Under the pieces are notes generated by a model. That model was not told the origin of the DNA, ran no database searches, and saw only the letters and a program-made list of their open reading frames with translations. A program made the translations under genes and the position numbers. A DNA stretch of 64,000 nt from MWEH01 sp035409945 (lineage in GTDB: Bacteria > Bacillota > Clostridia > Christensenellales > DTU072): contig DAONQC010000005.1 of NCBI GenBank assembly GCA_035409945.1, positions 1-64,000 of the forward strand. The letters run 5' to 3'. Within the stretch, counting starts at the first letter, position 1. Each line of letters starts with the position of its first letter. Below are positions 62,476 through 64,000 of this stretch, piece after piece.

Positions 62476-64000
62476 CTAGTCTGCGCCAAAGTGTTTTCTT
62501 CTTACTTTTTCGATATTTTTGAAGATGGGCTTTAGTCTTGGGTAGCTTATCATATATACTTCATCAAATATTGCTTTGTATTTTTCATGGACTTCAGGGT
62601 TAGGTAGATATTCTTTACTCACGTGAACCATCTTTCTAACTGCAGTTTCATATGATGGATAGTGACCTATCCCTACAAATCCACATATTGCAGCACCTAA
62701 GCCACTTGTTTCATATGTTTGTACCCTTTGGATAGGTAGTCCGAAAATATCTGCCGTTATCTGACATACTAGATTGGATTGTGCACCTCCACCAGAGACC
62801 ATCACTCTATTGATGGGAATACCCGATTTTTTCTCTAATTTGTTTTTTCCAGCAAGTAAGGAAAAATTGATTCCTTCAATTATTGCCCTATACACATGAA
62901 GCGTTGTATGCCTTTCATTGAATCCTATCATAGCACCTCTAGCTTCTGGTCTTCTGATTGATGGCGACCAGTACGGTTCTACATATAGCCCTTCACATCC
63001 AGGTTCGATTTCTTTAACTAGTTCATCCAATTTCTTTTCTGAAACTGGACATATCTTGTCAGGATAAAAACGTTTAACAAACTCTTCCACAAACCAAGTT
63101 AATGTCCAATATCCTCTAAATATCATTATTTCAGGATTATATCTATCCTTATGTACTGCTGGATATGCAGGAACAAACGGTGATGACTCTATGTATTTTT
63201 TACTAGAAATTTGAATAGTCGCAGTTGTGCCAAACGATATTGAAGCTACGTCTTCATCAATTGCACCAACTCCTAAGGTTTCACAGCCCTTATCAGAGCC
63301 ACCTGCAACAAGTGGAAGACCTTCAGGTATTCCGGTAAGGAGAGATGCCTCTTTTGTAATATTACCAATTACACTACCTGCTGGCACAATATCATAGAGT
63401 TTACTTTGTTCTAATTTGAAAGGTACAAACATTGTAGCTTTTGGGTCCGTCCATTTTCTTTTTTTATAATTCATTGGAACGTGCCCAATAGTTGAAGCTA
63501 TACTATCTACCAAGTTCCCAGTCAGCATATAATTTAGGTACGTGGAGTACATTACATACTTATCTGTTAATGCCCATATTTCTGGTTCGTTTTCTTTTAT
63601 CCAGTTATATCTTGCCTCTTTCCGATTTTCTTCATACACCCTTTTCATTCCTAAGAGTTTTAACACTGCAGATGTAAAAAGGGGGGTCTTGTCAGGGCAT
63701 TCGGCTTTTCTTCTATCTAGCCAGATAATACAAGGTCTAAGTGGCTTTCTATCTTTATCTAGGCATATACCCACATCCCTCATGGTAGTGACACAAACCG
63801 CAGCAATGTTTTCCCATTTATCTTCGTTTTCTTCCTTTAGTTTTTTGGACGCCGAACAGAATTTCTCCCAGTATAGTTCGGGCTCTTGTTCTGCCCAACC
63901 TTCATACTTAGAAAAGTATGCTTCAAATGGTTCTCTGACTTTTGCTACAAGGTCACCTTTATCGTTGTATAACATGGCTCTCGTGCTCTGCGTCCCACAA
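62476..64000 (-). CDS. FGGY-family carbohydrate kinase, N-terminus outside window
   Basis: ATP-dependent sugar or polyol kinase. The frame continues upstream of the ATG at 63975 and reads CGTQSTRAML at the window edge. That is the first phosphate-binding loop of the family, so the real start lies just beyond base 64000. About 507 residues are visible. Substrate-region and ATP-site blocks are intact (PCIIWLDRRK, VAGGSDKGCETLG, VMVSGGGAQSNLVCQITADI with VQTYETSGLGAAICG). The substrate is unclear; the layout is that of glycerol/xylulose-type kinases. It lies upstream of the FAD oxidase on the same strand. Confidence 0.93.
   Translation of the reverse strand, partial: CGTQSTRAMLYNDKGDLVAKVREPFEAYFSKYEGWAEQEPELYWEKFCSASKKLKEENEDKWENIAAVCVTTMRDVGICLDKDRKPLRPCIIWLDRRKAECPDKTPLFTSAVLKLLGMKRVYEENRKEARYNWIKENEPEIWALTDKYVMYSTYLNYMLTGNLVDSIASTIGHVPMNYKKRKWTDPKATMFVPFKLEQSKLYDIVPAGSVIGNITKEASLLTGIPEGLPLVAGGSDKGCETLGVGAIDEDVASISFGTTATIQISSKKYIESSPFVPAYPAVHKDRYNPEIMIFRGYWTLTWFVEEFVKRFYPDKICPVSEKKLDELVKEIEPGCEGLYVEPYWSPSIRRPEARGAMIGFNERHTTLHVYRAIIEGINFSLLAGKNKLEKKSGIPINRVMVSGGGAQSNLVCQITADIFGLPIQRVQTYETSGLGAAICGFVGIGHYPSYETAVRKMVHVSKEYLPNPEVHEKYKAIFDEVYMISYPRLKPIFKNIEKVRRKHFGAD

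Overview
The window looks like one scaffold of a metagenome-assembled, low-GC Gram-positive genome (Bacillota, most likely Clostridia). The support is AT-rich coding sequence, TTG starts behind strong Shine-Dalgarno sites, a CIRCE-type heat-shock operator, Hsp20, an Opp-type peptide transporter and giant repeat-built surface proteins. There are two runs of N (3891-3990 and 55986-55995). I cannot assign a genus.

1-8.94 kb is visibly GC-richer and is an integrative element. It has a tyrosine integrase running off the left edge, an excisionase-like protein, and tRNA 3'-end fragments at 1658-1682 and 8893-8938, each beside a related direct repeat. Its cargo is one minus-strand operon behind a consensus promoter (8662-8690): XRE regulator, SPFH-SHOCT protein, four-helix membrane protein, a frameshifted DUF1413-like gene, a large TIR protein, an Avd-like helical protein, a template repeat and a reverse transcriptase. 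The last parts form a diversity-generating retroelement (DGR). The template encodes an Asn-rich WWLRSPG...AVRPAL segment. The TIR protein ends with the matching AVRPAL segment, and the N gap sits in its variable region. The TIR protein has a cytoplasmic TIR side, one membrane helix and a diversified C-terminal domain, so it resembles a receptor with a hypervariable outer domain. This is the main find.

9-14.7 kb is accessory chromosome: a PD-(D/E)XK nuclease-like gene converging with a HAD phosphatase fusion, a CGCAxxGCC protein, two tandem gamma-glutamylcyclotransferase-like genes, an orphan hipB with three operators and a hipA stump, and rtcB.

14.8-20 kb is a minus-strand sugar operon: RpiB-like isomerase, iron alcohol dehydrogenase, fucose-isomerase-like protein and a YihQ-type GH31. 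The gene set resembles sulfoquinovose pathways, but two substrate-binding residues differ. Hsp20 with CIRCE and tRNA-Ser(GGA) follow.

21.6-44 kb holds two giant membrane-anchored surface proteins: 2752 residues (leucine-rich plus InlB B-repeats) and about 3263 residues (MBG-type repeats). Between them lie an MFS transporter, an MscS channel and two small membrane proteins.

44.7-51.6 kb has two SGNH hydrolases, an alpha/beta hydrolase, an M29-type aminopeptidase and two small membrane proteins. 51.6-60.1 kb is an oppABCDF-like transporter whose OppC and binding protein carry unusual, mutually similar extracytoplasmic inserts. 60.4-64 kb has an AGPS-like FAD oxidase and an FGGY kinase running off the right edge.

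A second pattern runs through the AT-rich part. Many intergenic regions contain diverged local duplications with offsets near 63 or 100 bp, and at least five are copies of the 3' end of the gene just upstream.
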